NCBI GenBank assembly: GCA_020686985.1
Contig: JAJEPU010000003.1
Span: 62,001 to 126,000 of the forward strand
Reading direction: 5' to 3'
Source: Brotaphodocola catenula
GTDB lineage: Bacteria > Bacillota > Clostridia > Lachnospirales > Lachnospiraceae
Length of the DNA: 64,000 nt
The position numbers were made by a program, and so were the translations under genes. Shown here piece after piece: positions 43,134-52,457 of this stretch (its first letter is position 1; every line of letters starts with the position of its first letter). The notes beneath the pieces are model-generated. The model saw only the letters and a list, made by a program, of their open reading frames with translations. It searched no databases and was not told where the DNA came from.

Positions 43134-44048
43134 GTGGAGAGATATTCAGCAGAAGGTGTAAAGCGGAGAAAAGGAAGCATCATTGAACTGGAGAGTGCCA
43201 GAAAGATGAGTCGTTCAATCAATGGGGATGGAGATTCCAGGAGAGGGCGCTCAGGCGGTGCAAGACGGGGAATCAGTGAGCAGGAACGCAGGGAACAGGC
43301 AAAACGTGCTGAGATGGCAAGACGGATGGACGAGTCGAGGAGAGGGTCTGTCCGCAGAAAAGGTCCGTCGAGACGGCGCAGAAAGTCGAACGGTGGCATT
43401 GGAATTCTAGTTGCACTGATTGCGATTGTCGTGGTCTGCTCTGGATTTGGACTTGTGCATTATAAGAATCAGAAGGAAGAACACCGGCTTGCCAGGGCGG
43501 GGGTGGAGTATCTGAACCAGGGCAACTATGAGGCAGCGGTTGAAACCTTGAATCAGGCAGTTCAGAAGGCCGGAAAACGCATGGGCGCTTATGAAAAGCA
43601 GGTGCTTGGAGCGAGAGCGGAGGCAGAGTACCGTGTTGGCGATTACGACACCGCACTTGAGACGTACCAGACGTTGAGAAAGGCGGACGCAGAGAATGAA
43701 ACCTACAAGAAGGGCGTGGTTCTGTGTCTGATGGAAAAGAAGGAGTACAGTTCGGCGCTTGAGCTTGGGGTATTACAGGCTCAGATTTACAGTCGAATGG
43801 CGACCGATCAGATCGAGGCGAAGGATTACAACGGGGCGCTCACGTCTGTTCAGCAGGGACAGGCGGTAGTCGGAGATGACCAGAGAACCGCGAGAGAACT
43901 TGCCTATGATGAGGCAGTGCTCTGGGAATATGCCGGAGACTATGGAAAGGCACTGGAACTCTTCGAGGACTACGAGAAGACGTATGGAACGGACGATGAG
44001 GTCAGCCGGGAGATCACCTTCCTGAGAAGTCGCCAGGGAAACAATTAA
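43134..44048 (+). CDS. Membrane protein with extracytoplasmic TPR repeats, unknown function
   Basis: 304 aa. A strongly basic, Arg/Gly/Ser-rich cytoplasmic N-terminus (residues 1-85) precedes one transmembrane helix (about 89-109, GILVALIAIVVVCSGFG). The rest is helical with TPR-like units (EYLNQGNYEAAVETLNQAV, EYRVGDYDTALETYQTL, DYGKALELFEDYEK). Positive charge inside predicts that the TPR part faces outside. It starts 12 nt after dut with GTG (ATG at 43206 is possible). I do not recognise a named family; it resembles wall-associated scaffold proteins of Lachnospiraceae. Confidence 0.75.
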   Translation: MERYSAEGVKRRKGSIIELESARKMSRSINGDGDSRRGRSGGARRGISEQERREQAKRAEMARRMDESRRGSVRRKGPSRRRRKSNGGIGILVALIAIVVVCSGFGLVHYKNQKEEHRLARAGVEYLNQGNYEAAVETLNQAVQKAGKRMGAYEKQVLGARAEAEYRVGDYDTALETYQTLRKADAENETYKKGVVLCLMEKKEYSSALELGVLQAQIYSRMATDQIEAKDYNGALTSVQQGQAVVGDDQRTARELAYDEAVLWEYAGDYGKALELFEDYEKTYGTDDEVSREITFLRSRQGNN

Positions 44049-44206
44049 AGTAAAAGAACTGGGAGTCAATATTAGTATCAGCAATCCATGTTAATTAGAA
44101 TCCGTATAAAGAAGCAGCATGGAACATTGAGATCAATATTGAAATAAGGATTGGGATTAACATTAGAGCTGACAGAGATCTGGAAAGAGAATAAGAGAAT
44201 AAAAAT

Positions 44207-45460
44207 ATGGCAGATTTGATTGAATTAAAAGAAGTGGAGGAGAGGGTCATTCTGATCGCGGTGAATATCAGCGAGGAGGAAGATACCGAAGCCTCCCTCG
44301 ACGAGCTCGAGGAGCTTGTCAAGACGGCGGGAGCGATCACCGTCGGCAAGATGATCCAGAACCGGGAACAAATTCACCCGGGAACATATCTGGGAAAAGG
44401 AAAGATTGAGGAAGTCAGGGAGCAGATCGCAGTCCTTGGCGCGACTGGCGTCGTCTGTGACGATGAGCTCTCACCGGCACAGATGAGAAATCTTGAGGAT
44501 GCACTCGACACAAAGGTGATGGATCGAACGATGGTCATTCTCGACATCTTTGCCTCACGTGCGACGACGAGCGAGGGAAAGATTCAGGTTGAGCTTGCAC
44601 AGCTAAAATATCGTTCTGCCCGCCTTGTCGGACTCAGAAGTTCGCTCTCCCGTCTCGGAGGCGGAATCGGAACGAGAGGACCGGGTGAGAAGAAGCTCGA
44701 AATGGATCGACGACTGATCCACGAGAGAATCGGTCAGTTAAAATCAGAACTTGAGGAAGTGAAGCGGCACCGCGAGGTAATCCGCCGTCAGAGAGAGAAG
44801 GCACACACTCCGGTTGCTGCGATTGTGGGATATACGAATGCCGGAAAATCGACACTCTTAAACCGGCTGACTGACGCAGGAATTCTCGCAGAAGACAAGT
44901 TGTTTGCAACGCTTGATCCGACGACGCGCAGTCTCGAGCTCGATGGCGGACAGCAGATTTTGCTGACCGATACGGTCGGATTTATCCGCAAACTTCCGCA
45001 TCATCTGATTGAGGCATTTAAGAGTACGCTTGAGGAGGCAAAATACGCGGACCTCATCCTTCATGTCGTCGACTGCTCGAATCCGGCGATGGATATGCAG
45101 ATGCACGTTGTCTATGAGACGCTTCGGGAGCTTGAGGTCGGAGATAAGATCATGGTCACGATCTTTAACAAGACGGATCGGATGACCGGTGAGGAGATTC
45201 CGAGAGATCTTCGGTCAGATTACCAGATTCGGATTTCAGCGAAGACCGGCGACGGAATTGACCGCTTAAAAGACCTGCTCGGGCAGATTTTAAGAAGTCA
45301 GAAAGTGTATATGGAGCGCTTGTTCCCGTACAGCCAGGCAGGAAAAATCCAGACAATCCGCAAGTACGGAGAACTGCTCTCCGAGGAGTATGAGGCGGAG
45401 GGGATTCGTGTCAAAGCCTATGTACCGGCGGAGCTGTTTGCCGGACTGATGCAGGAATAA
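44207..45460 (+). CDS. hflX: Ribosome-associated GTPase HflX
   Basis: 417-aa GTPase that splits stalled or hibernating ribosomes. The N-terminal HflX domain includes TVGKMIQNREQIHPGTYLGKGK (seen in part) and VCDDELSPAQMRNLE, followed by GGGIGTRGPGEKKLE and a coiled-coil. The G domain has GYTNAGKSTLLNRL, DTVGFIRKLPHHLIEAFKSTLEE and NKTDR. A short C-terminal domain ends the protein. The 158-bp gap upstream shows no clear promoter. Confidence 0.97.
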   Translation: MADLIELKEVEERVILIAVNISEEEDTEASLDELEELVKTAGAITVGKMIQNREQIHPGTYLGKGKIEEVREQIAVLGATGVVCDDELSPAQMRNLEDALDTKVMDRTMVILDIFASRATTSEGKIQVELAQLKYRSARLVGLRSSLSRLGGGIGTRGPGEKKLEMDRRLIHERIGQLKSELEEVKRHREVIRRQREKAHTPVAAIVGYTNAGKSTLLNRLTDAGILAEDKLFATLDPTTRSLELDGGQQILLTDTVGFIRKLPHHLIEAFKSTLEEAKYADLILHVVDCSNPAMDMQMHVVYETLRELEVGDKIMVTIFNKTDRMTGEEIPRDLRSDYQIRISAKTGDGIDRLKDLLGQILRSQKVYMERLFPYSQAGKIQTIRKYGELLSEEYEAEGIRVKAYVPAELFAGLMQE

Positions 45461-45506
45461 AAAGAAATGGATTTTGCTATTTGACGAATTTCGGCAAGAA
45501 TTGCAC

Positions 45507-45534
45507 TTGATTAATTTAAAAAAAAAGATATAAT
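45507..45534 (+). promoter_or_regulatory. Promoter of the amino-acid binding-protein gene
   Basis: TTGATT (45507-45512), 16 bp of A-rich spacer, perfect TATAAT (45529-45534). Confidence 0.7.
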
Positions 45535-45560
45535 GGATAACGGTTAGCTGTTTTATATTT

Positions 45561-45592
45561 ATGCATATATTCATTTTGAATGCATATATGCA
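45561..45592. promoter_or_regulatory. Palindromic operator-like cluster
   Basis: ATGCATATAT at 45561 and the perfect palindrome TGCATATATGCA at 45581-45592 flank ATTCA-ttt-TGAAT. It lies between the transcription start and the ribosome site, a position suited to repression. The TGAAT/ATTCA halves recall ArgR boxes, but the match is partial. Confidence 0.45.
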
Positions 45593-45612
45593 AAATGAGG
45601 AGGAAAAACATT

Positions 45613-46557
45613 ATGAAAAAGAGATTTCTGGCATTAGGCATGGCAGCATGCATGGCAGTTTCTTTAACTGCATGTGGCGGAAGCAGTGAAAAGGAGACTA
45701 CCGTAGCTGAGACTGCTAAGGAAGAGACCACCACCGCAGAGGGCGAGTCCAAAGCAGAGGAGTCTTCCGCAGAGGAGAGCAAGGCAGATACCGCAGACAT
45801 CGAGACGGTTACGGAGGGCACTCTGACCGTAGCAACCAGCCCGGACTTCGCACCGTATGAGTTCTACGCAATCGGTGAGGACGGAAAGCCTCAGCTGGCA
45901 GGTTTTGATATGTCTTTAGCTCAGTACATCGCAGATTACCTTGGTCTGAAACTTGAGGTCGTTACCGTTGACTTCGACGGCGTTTTAAGTGAGCTTCAGA
46001 CGAAGTCCGTAGATCTGGGTATGGCAGGTCTGTCTCCGGACCCGAAGCGTGAGGGTATCATGGACTTCTCCGACATCTACTACACCGGCGGACAGTCTCT
46101 CGTGACGGTAAAGGACAATGCAGACAAGTTCAACAGCTTTGAGGCAATCAACAAGTCTGATGTTTCCGTAGGTGCACAGACCGGTTCCATTCAGCTGGAT
46201 CTGGCAAATACGAACAGCCCGGATGCAGATATTGTTTCCCTTCCGAAGGTAACCGATATCATCTCTGAGCTTCTGGCAGGCAAGCTGGATGCCGCTTACA
46301 TTGAGACCGATGTAGCAAAGAGCTATCAGCAGAACTATCCGGAGCTTGAGATCGTTATGGATGTTCCTTACGAGAGCAAGGGATCTGCAATCGGTGTCAG
46401 CAAGGGAAATGAGTCTCTTATGGCAGGTGTCAATGAGGCAATTGCACAGGCAATCGAGGATGGTTCTATGGAGAAGTTTATCGCTGATGCAAACGAGCAG
46501 GCTTCTGGAAACACCTACGAGGGTCTTCTGGATTCTGAGGGAAACGTTCAGCAGTAA
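45613..46557 (+). CDS. Polar amino-acid ABC transporter substrate-binding lipoprotein
   Basis: 314-aa lipoprotein with lipobox LTAC (near residue 20) and a Glu/Thr/Ser-rich spacer. The SBP_bac_3 fold shows LTVATSPDFAPYEFYA, FDMSLAQYIADYLGLKLE, LQTKSVDLGMAGLSPDPKR, VGAQTGSIQ and SKGNESLMAGVNEAI. The R-bearing GLSPDPKR stretch is where relatives bind the ligand alpha-carboxylate. ATG at 45613 follows GAGGAGGAAAAAC; an in-frame ATG at 45580 is rejected. A terminator separates it from the permease, so the binding protein is probably made in excess. Confidence 0.94.
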   Translation: MKKRFLALGMAACMAVSLTACGGSSEKETTVAETAKEETTTAEGESKAEESSAEESKADTADIETVTEGTLTVATSPDFAPYEFYAIGEDGKPQLAGFDMSLAQYIADYLGLKLEVVTVDFDGVLSELQTKSVDLGMAGLSPDPKREGIMDFSDIYYTGGQSLVTVKDNADKFNSFEAINKSDVSVGAQTGSIQLDLANTNSPDADIVSLPKVTDIISELLAGKLDAAYIETDVAKSYQQNYPELEIVMDVPYESKGSAIGVSKGNESLMAGVNEAIAQAIEDGSMEKFIADANEQASGNTYEGLLDSEGNVQQ

Positions 46558-46644
46558 GCAATCGAACGGAGAGCTTTTCGGCTTTTTAGGATTCTTCAGA
46601 AAATCCGGAAATCCGGACAAAATCCGGATGTAAAATCAGAAATT

Positions 46645-46686
46645 CGCCAACCTTCCTCTCTTTTTTGGGGGAGGTTGGCGGTTTTT
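46645..46686 (+). terminator. Terminator between the binding-protein and permease genes
   Basis: CGCCAACCT pairs with AGGTTGGCG and continues into C/G-rich pairs, then GTTTTT. Just upstream are three ATCCGGA direct repeats (about 46602-46627). Confidence 0.85.
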
Positions 46687-46715
46687 GTACAAAGCGATGT
46701 TATTCAAGTTATTGA

Positions 46716-46837
46716 AAAGGGATCGGAGAGATCCTTTGAAATCCCGCCGGGATAGAGCGTGCTTGAAAAATCCATTCAGGCGAAAATATCCCTAATGCAT
46801 TTTTCAAACATACTCTGACCAGAAAACACTCAGAGTA
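46716..46837 (+). promoter_or_regulatory. Densely folded leader before the amino-acid permease
   Basis: Successive inverted repeats: AAGGGATC...GATCCTTT (46716-46737), ATCCCGCCGGGAT (46741-46753), TTGAAAAAT (46763-46771) / ATTTTTCAA (46799-46807), and TACTCTGA (46811-46818) / TCAGAGTA (46830-46837). None ends in a T-run. A leader RNA is possible; no known riboswitch class recognised. Confidence 0.4.
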
Positions 46838-46862
46838 AGACAAAATCAGAAAGGAGTACCTT

Positions 46863-47642
46863 ATGTTTATTCAGGCAGAAAATTTTGCAAAAATTGCGCC
46901 TTACACACAGCTGTTTATTCAGGGAATTCTGGTAACAGTTCTGTTATCGGTCTTCACCGTATTGATTGGTTTCTGTATCGCCCTCGTTTTGGCGCTGATG
47001 AGAATGTCAAACGTGTGTCCGTTCCGCTCCCTCGGATTGGATAAGGATGGTCATATGAGAGAAGGAGGATTTCTCCTGCTTTTAAGCCGGTTTAATCCGC
47101 TGTCCTTCCTTGCAACGGCATATGTCGAGATTCTTCGTTCGACTCCGGTTCTTGTACAGATCTTTATTATTTACTATGGAGTCTTCGGCATGGTGAAACT
47201 TCCGGGCTTTGAGATGTTCGGTTTCATCAAGTTCAGCCGTTTCTTCCCGGGTGTTGTAGCTCTCGGAATGAACTCCGGTGCTTACCTGTGTGAGATCATC
47301 CGTGCAGGTATCCAGTCGATTGATGGCGGACAGACGGAGGCGGCACGCTCTCTGGGTCTGTCTCAGGTTCAGAACCTGCGCTACATCATCCTGCCACAGG
47401 CATTGAAGAACATTCTGCCGGCGATTGCAAATGAGTTTGTCGTAATCATCAAGGAGTCTGCGATTACCTACACCATCGGTGTTCAGGATATCATGTCTGC
47501 GGTAAACGCAGTCAAGGGTGCGACGTTCGTCATCGTAGAGCCTCTGCTCGTGGCAACGGCGATCTACTTCTGCCTGTGCTTCCCGACTTCCAAGCTGATT
47601 GCATATTTTGAAAGGAGAATGAGCCGTGGCGACAAGAGATAG
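46863..47642 (+). CDS. Polar amino-acid ABC transporter permease (HisM/GlnP type)
   Basis: 259-aa membrane protein with about five helices. Signatures: [22 protein letters not shown] (seen in part as [11 protein letters not shown]), [23 protein letters not shown] and the coupling loop [22 protein letters not shown] hydrophilic insertion near residues 52-78 ([18 protein letters not shown]) lies between the first helices. AGAAAGGAGTACC precedes the ATG. It overlaps the ATPase gene by 17 nt. Confidence 0.95.
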   Translation: MFIQAENFAKIAPYTQLFIQGILVTVLLSVFTVLIGFCIALVLALMRMSNVCPFRSLGLDKDGHMREGGFLLLLSRFNPLSFLATAYVEILRSTPVLVQIFIIYYGVFGMVKLPGFEMFGFIKFSRFFPGVVALGMNSGAYLCEIIRAGIQSIDGGQTEAARSLGLSQVQNLRYIILPQALKNILPAIANEFVVIIKESAITYTIGVQDIMSAVNAVKGATFVIVEPLLVATAIYFCLCFPTSKLIAYFERRMSRGDKR

Positions 47643-48402
47643 TTTGATTCAGGTAAAAAATCTGAAAAAGCATTATAATCATGGAGTGATCAAGGCGCTT
47701 GACGATGTGAGCGTGGACATCAACAAGGGCGATGTGATGGTTGTGATCGGACCGTCTGGATCAGGAAAGTCTACGTTTCTGCGCAGTCTGAACCTGCTCG
47801 AGGAGCCGACCGGAGGCGAGATCATCTTTGACGGAATCGATATCACGAAGAAGAAATACGAGGATGAGAACGGAAAGACGGTCAAACTCGATATCGACCA
47901 TCTTCGCCAGAAAATGGGAATGGTGTTCCAGCACTTTAACCTTTTTCCGCATATGACAATCCTCGAAAATATGGTGCTTGCACCGATGAAGGTGCGCGGA
48001 ATGAGCAAAGAGGAGGCGGAGAAGAAGGCGCTGGCGCTTCTCGACCGCGTCGGACTCAAAGATCGTGCAGGTGCTTACCCGATCCAGCTTTCCGGTGGAC
48101 AGAAACAGCGAGTTGCGATCGTGCGTGCGCTGGCGATGGAGCCGGAGGTGATGCTGTTTGATGAGCCGACTTCTGCCCTTGATCCGGAGATGGTCGGAGA
48201 GGTTCTCGATGTTATGAAAGAGCTTGCAAATGAAGGGATGACGATGGTTGTCGTAACTCATGAGATGGGATTTGCCCGTGAGGTCGGAAACCGTGTGCTC
48301 TTTATGGCGGACGGAAAACTTCTCGAGCAGGGTACTCCGGAGGAGATTTTTGAGCATCCGAAGCATGTGAGACTTCAGGATTTCTTTGCGAAAGTTCTGT
48401 AA
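47626..48402 (+). CDS. glnQ: Polar amino-acid ABC transporter ATP-binding protein (GlnQ type)
   Basis: 258 aa. Walker [10 protein letters not shown] (near residue 45), Q-loop [17 protein letters not shown], signature [19 protein letters not shown], Walker [12 protein letters not shown] and H-loop [12 protein letters not shown] are canonical for GlnQ/ArtP ATPases. An inserted stretch ([15 protein letters not shown], about residues 74-90) lies between Walker A and the Q-loop. The start is GTG at 47626 inside the permease 3' end. Confidence 0.96.
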   Translation: MATRDSLIQVKNLKKHYNHGVIKALDDVSVDINKGDVMVVIGPSGSGKSTFLRSLNLLEEPTGGEIIFDGIDITKKKYEDENGKTVKLDIDHLRQKMGMVFQHFNLFPHMTILENMVLAPMKVRGMSKEEAEKKALALLDRVGLKDRAGAYPIQLSGGQKQRVAIVRALAMEPEVMLFDEPTSALDPEMVGEVLDVMKELANEGMTMVVVTHEMGFAREVGNRVLFMADGKLLEQGTPEEIFEHPKHVRLQDFFAKVL

Positions 48403-48506
48403 GATTTGAAGAATTGAAGTCAGGGTGCGCATTTGTGTCTGCGGGGAGAGTGCAAGGTCAAGGTGCAAAGGGAATATTATGACAGAGAAAGGAAGCGTTT
48501 TAAGAG

Positions 48507-49955
48507 ATGACAGAAGAAAAGAAGACGGCGCTTGCCGTGATTGAGGAGAAACGGGAGGAGATCATCGGGGTCGCAGACCAGATCTGGGAGTATGCAGAGT
48601 TGTCCTTGAAGGAGTTCCGGTCTGCCAATCTCTACTGTGAGACTCTTGAAAAAGAGGGATTTCATGTGGAGAAAGGCATCAGCGGAATTGAGACAGCATT
48701 TTCGGCAAGCTACGGAAGCGGACGTCCTCTGATCGGAATTCTTGCAGAGTATGATGCCCTTTCCGGACTTTCTCAGGTTGCTGGAAGCACGGAGCGGAAA
48801 GAGCGCGTTGCAGGTGGAACCGGTCATGGCTGTGGACACAATCTTCTCGGAGCCGGTGCTTTTGCGGCGACGCTTGCGGTAAAAGCATATCTCGAAAAGA
48901 CAAAGACTTCGGGAACCGTCGTTCTCTACGGCTGTCCGGGCGAGGAAGGCGGAGCTGCGAAGGCATTTATGGCGAGAGATGGAGTCTGGAAAGACCTTGA
49001 TGCAGCGCTGACCTGGCATCCGGAGGATGTCAATGAGGTCGCAACCGGCTCGTCGAACTCCTGCATTCAGGTACAGTACAAGTTTACCGGAATCGCTTCC
49101 CATGCGGCAGGAGCGCCGGAGCGCGGACGCAGTGCGCTCGATGCAGTGGAGCTGATGAATATCGGCGTGCAGTTCCTTCGCGAGCATATGAGCGATAAGG
49201 CGCGCATACATTATGCGATTACGGATGCCGGCGGATGCAGTCCGAACGTTGTACAGCCGAGAGCAAGTGTGCTCTACATGGTTCGCTCGAATCATGTCTC
49301 TGAGGCGATAGAGCTTCAGAAGCGTGTTGACCGGATTGCCGAGGGCGCAGCTCTGATGACGGACACGACGATTGAGCGCAAGTTCATTGACGGTCTGTCC
49401 GATACCGTCAGCAATTTCGCTCTTGAGCGTGTGTTGTACAAAAACTTCTCGGAGATCGGAGTTCCGACCTACACCGAGGAGGAGAATGCGTTTGCGGACG
49501 AGCTAGCAAAGACCTATGTCGGAAATGATTACGTTCCGGGGGTTGCAGCAGAAAATGACCCTGCGCTGAGAGAAGAAGTGATTGAGAAACGGGCTCAGGT
49601 TGGTCATGCAATGAATGCGTTTCTTGCTCCGCTCTATCAAGGTGAAGCATTTAAGGCGGGGTCGACGGATGTCGGGGATGTGAGCTGGCTGACGCCGACG
49701 GCACAGATCCATGTTGCATCATGGCCGAACGGTTGTCCGGGTCACAGCTGGCAGAATGTCTCCTGTGATTGCACCGAGATCGGTCACAAGGCAGTGCTTT
49801 GTGCAGGAAAAGTGCTTGCAGGCACAGCGATTGATCTGTTTACCGATCCGGAGCTTTTGAGCGAGGCGCGCAGGGAGTTTGAGAAGCGGACGGCAGAGGG
49901 CTTTGTCAGCCCGATTCCGAAAGATGCGGTTCCGGTTGTTCCGGATCTTGGCTGA
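48507..49955 (+). CDS. M20-family amidohydrolase (AbgB-like, p-aminobenzoyl-glutamate or dipeptide hydrolase)
   Basis: 482-aa cytoplasmic zinc peptidase. Metal-site blocks of the family: GILAEYDALSG, GHGCGHNLLGAGA (metal ligands), GCPGEEGGAAK, TWHPEDVN, and a late GSTDVGDVSW and HSWQ. The lid domain is seen as FTGIASHAAGAPERGRSALDAVELMN. The architecture matches the AbgB/HmrB group, which cleave aminobenzoyl-glutamate or aminoacyl dipeptides. It follows the amino-acid importer by about 100 nt, so hydrolysis of an imported N-acyl or peptide substrate is plausible (inference). Confidence 0.9.
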   Translation: MTEEKKTALAVIEEKREEIIGVADQIWEYAELSLKEFRSANLYCETLEKEGFHVEKGISGIETAFSASYGSGRPLIGILAEYDALSGLSQVAGSTERKERVAGGTGHGCGHNLLGAGAFAATLAVKAYLEKTKTSGTVVLYGCPGEEGGAAKAFMARDGVWKDLDAALTWHPEDVNEVATGSSNSCIQVQYKFTGIASHAAGAPERGRSALDAVELMNIGVQFLREHMSDKARIHYAITDAGGCSPNVVQPRASVLYMVRSNHVSEAIELQKRVDRIAEGAALMTDTTIERKFIDGLSDTVSNFALERVLYKNFSEIGVPTYTEEENAFADELAKTYVGNDYVPGVAAENDPALREEVIEKRAQVGHAMNAFLAPLYQGEAFKAGSTDVGDVSWLTPTAQIHVASWPNGCPGHSWQNVSCDCTEIGHKAVLCAGKVLAGTAIDLFTDPELLSEARREFEKRTAEGFVSPIPKDAVPVVPDLG

Positions 49956-50019
49956 GACTGAGATCATTTACTGAAGGGTGACAGGTTTTTAAAAGAAAGT
50001 TTATAAATTTTTAAGCGGG

Positions 50020-50041
50020 GCGAGGGTTTAAAATCCCTCGC
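50020..50041 (+). terminator. Hairpin after the AbgB-like gene
   Basis: GCGAGGG pairs with CCCTCGC over an AT-rich loop, followed by TCTTGTTGT, a weak T tract. Confidence 0.5.
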
Positions 50042-50055
50042 TCTTGTTGTATACT
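50027..50055 (+). promoter_or_regulatory. Possible promoter of ftsH
   Basis: TTTAAA (50027-50032), 17 bp, TATACT (50050-50055). The -35 lies in the loop of the preceding hairpin. The -35 match is poor. Confidence 0.4.
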
Positions 50056-50196
50056 AAACAGGAAAACATTTCTGACACTTTTGCCTGAAATGTGTCAAAA
50101 AGATTATGTCAAAAAAATTTGGTGACAGAATTCAGTGACAAAATTTGCTGGCATGGAAGACAAAGGATAAGGAAACAAACAGAAGGAGAAAAATCT

Positions 50197-52326
50197 ATGG
50201 GTGTAAAGAATGATGGTCCAGGGCAGACTCCGTCAAAGAAACTGCTTTATTATTATGGAATCGTTCTTCTGATTACACTTTTGCTCAATGCCCTCGTAGT
50301 TCCAATGATGGTGGAGCGGAAAGTGACGGAAGTTCCATTTAATCAATTTTTACAGATGGTCAATGATGGGGAGGTCGCAAAAGTTGCGCGGGGAGACGGT
50401 CAGATCACGTTTCAGGCGAAGCCCTCGGATGGAGAGAAAGAGGGAGCGATCTACAAGACAGGTGACTGGCAGTATGATGATTTGACGCAACAGCTCCTCG
50501 ACAGTGGAGTCGATTTTGCGGAGGATATTCCGACAAAGGCATCTCCACTTCAGAGTTTTATTTTTAACTGGGTACTTCCGATCATCATGTTCGTTGTGCT
50601 CGGACAACTGCTGAGTCGCATGATGACGAAGCGGATGGGCGATGGCATGGGCGGTGTGATGACATTTGGAAAGTCGAACGCAAAGATCTATGCGGAGGCA
50701 GACATTCACACGAATTTTGCGGATGTTGCTGGTCAGGAAGAGGCGAAGGATGCACTGAGGGAGATTGTGGATTTCCTGCACAATCCGAAGAAATACACCG
50801 ATATCGGCGCAACCTTGCCGAAGGGTGTTCTGCTTGTCGGCCCTCCTGGAACCGGTAAGACCCTTCTTGCGCGTGCTGTCGCGGGAGAGGCGCATGTCCC
50901 GTTCTTCTCGATTTCCGGATCGGAGTTTGTCGAGATGTTCGTCGGCATGGGTGCGGCGAAGGTTCGCGATTTGTTTAAGCAGGCGAATGAGAAAGCGCCG
51001 TGTATCGTCTTCATCGATGAGATCGATACGATCGGAAAGAAGCGTGACGGCGGTGGATTTTCGGGAAATGACGAGAGAGAGCAGACGTTGAACCAGTTGC
51101 TCGCGGAGATGGATGGATTTGACGGACGCAAGGGTGTTGTGATTCTCGCGGCGACGAACCGTCCGGATTCCCTCGATAAGGCACTTTTGAGACCGGGTCG
51201 TTTTGACCGAAGAGTTCCGGTGGAACTTCCTGATTTAAAGGGTCGTGTGGCGATTCTGAAAGTTCATGCGAAGAAAGTCAAGATTTCCGATGACGTTGAT
51301 TTTGAGGCGATCGGACGCGCAACGGTCGGAGCGAGCGGTGCAGATCTCGCAAATATTATCAATGAGGGTGCTCTGCGCGCTGTCCGTCAGGGACGCAGAA
51401 TTGTGAGTCAGGCAGATCTTGAGGAGAGCGTGGAGGTTGTCATTGCCGGTTACCAGCGCAAGGATGCGAGCGTCTCCGAGAAAGAGAAGCGGATCGTCGC
51501 TTACCACGAGGTTGGTCATGCGCTTGTCGCAGCATGCCAGAGTGAGAGTGCCCCGGTTCACAAGATCACGATTGTTCCGAGAACTTCCGGTGCCCTCGGT
51601 TACACGATGCAGGTGGAGGACGGAGAGCGTTTCCTTATGAGTAAGGAGGAGGCTCTGAACAAGATTGCGACTCTGACCGGTGGTCGTGCGGCGGAGGAAT
51701 TCATGTTCCATTCGATCACGACGGGCGCTTCCAACGATATTGAACAGGCGACGAGAATGGCGCGTGCGATGGTTACCCGTTACGGAATGAGCAGTCAGTT
51801 TGGAATGGTTGCGCTTGAAACACTGACGAACCAGTATCTCGGCGGGGACACAACACTTGCATGTTCCCCGGAGACTTCCCGCCTGATTGATGAGGAAGTC
51901 ATTCGTATTGTGAAAGAGCAGTATGAGAAGGCAATGGGCATTCTCAAAGAGCATGCAGGGAAGTTGAATGAGATTGCGGGCTATCTGCTCGAGCGCGAGA
52001 GCATCACCGGTGAGGAGTTTATGGAGATGCTGAATGAGGGACAGAAGGGTGCAGAGACGGATGAGAAATCTGGCGAGATAGAAGAAAAGGCAGAAGAAAA
52101 TGTAGAAGAAGAGGTTGTGGATGCGGACGCCGACAGCGATGTGGAGGCTGAGGGTTCTGAAAAGACTCATCCGGTGAGCCTCACAAAAACAGAAAAGTCA
52201 GAAACACCAACTGTTATGGAGACTGCAAATGCAGATGTAGATTCTAAAGATGCAGAGAGTTCAGAAAACGAATTTGTAGAGCCGAAGACGGTCGCGGAGA
52301 GCGAGAAAACCGGCGACGAAGAATAA
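50197..52326 (+). CDS. ftsH: ATP-dependent zinc metalloprotease FtsH with acidic C-terminal tail
   Basis: Membrane-bound AAA+ protease for quality control, 709 aa. Two transmembrane helices (about 19-37 and 124-145) flank a small extracellular domain. The AAA domain has Walker A GPPGTGKT, Walker [10 protein letters not shown] and the second region of homology ([21 protein letters not shown]). The protease site is HEVGHAL. Unusual: after the usual end ([13 protein letters not shown]) about 95 residues rich in Glu, Asp, Ser and Ala follow. ATG at 50197 follows AGAAGGAGAAAAATCT; an in-frame ATG at 50092 is unlikely. Confidence 0.97.
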   Translation: MGVKNDGPGQTPSKKLLYYYGIVLLITLLLNALVVPMMVERKVTEVPFNQFLQMVNDGEVAKVARGDGQITFQAKPSDGEKEGAIYKTGDWQYDDLTQQLLDSGVDFAEDIPTKASPLQSFIFNWVLPIIMFVVLGQLLSRMMTKRMGDGMGGVMTFGKSNAKIYAEADIHTNFADVAGQEEAKDALREIVDFLHNPKKYTDIGATLPKGVLLVGPPGTGKTLLARAVAGEAHVPFFSISGSEFVEMFVGMGAAKVRDLFKQANEKAPCIVFIDEIDTIGKKRDGGGFSGNDEREQTLNQLLAEMDGFDGRKGVVILAATNRPDSLDKALLRPGRFDRRVPVELPDLKGRVAILKVHAKKVKISDDVDFEAIGRATVGASGADLANIINEGALRAVRQGRRIVSQADLEESVEVVIAGYQRKDASVSEKEKRIVAYHEVGHALVAACQSESAPVHKITIVPRTSGALGYTMQVEDGERFLMSKEEALNKIATLTGGRAAEEFMFHSITTGASNDIEQATRMARAMVTRYGMSSQFGMVALETLTNQYLGGDTTLACSPETSRLIDEEVIRIVKEQYEKAMGILKEHAGKLNEIAGYLLERESITGEEFMEMLNEGQKGAETDEKSGEIEEKAEENVEEEVVDADADSDVEAEGSEKTHPVSLTKTEKSETPTVMETANADVDSKDAESSENEFVEPKTVAESEKTGDEE

Positions 52327-52346
52327 AATTATTATGGTTCATGTAT

Positions 52347-52373
52347 TCAGGTCTTTGTAAGCGTTGACTTGAA
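52347..52373 (+). repeat. Dispersed 27-nt hairpin element, copy 3
   Basis: TCAGGTC pairs with GACTTGA (one G-U), loop TTTGTAAGCGTT. Here the helix is extended on both sides to about 16 bp (52338-52382, TTCATGTATTCA.../...TGAATACATGAA), the most stable copy. It lies 20 nt after the ftsH stop, with no T-run. Confidence 0.65.
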
Positions 52374-52417
52374 TACATGAACAGGAACGTTGCAGAAGTT
52401 TTTGACAGAAGATCAAT

Positions 52418-52431
52418 CGAACAAATGTTTG
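52418..52431. promoter_or_regulatory. LexA (DinR) SOS box of uvrA
   Basis: CGAACAAATGTTTG fits the Gram-positive consensus CGAACRNRYGTTYG without mismatch and overlaps the -35 hexamer of the uvrA promoter. Confidence 0.9.
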
Positions 52432-52457
52432 CAAAACACACAGGAATGTGATATAAT
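52429..52457 (+). promoter_or_regulatory. Promoter of uvrA
   Basis: TTGCAA (52429-52434), 17 bp, perfect TATAAT (52452-52457). Confidence 0.85.

Noticed and set aside
46741-46771. GAGCGTGCTTGAA near 46756 as a sixth copy of the 27-nt element
   Set aside because: It is two bases shorter across the core, lacks the left arm, and does not follow a stop codon closely.
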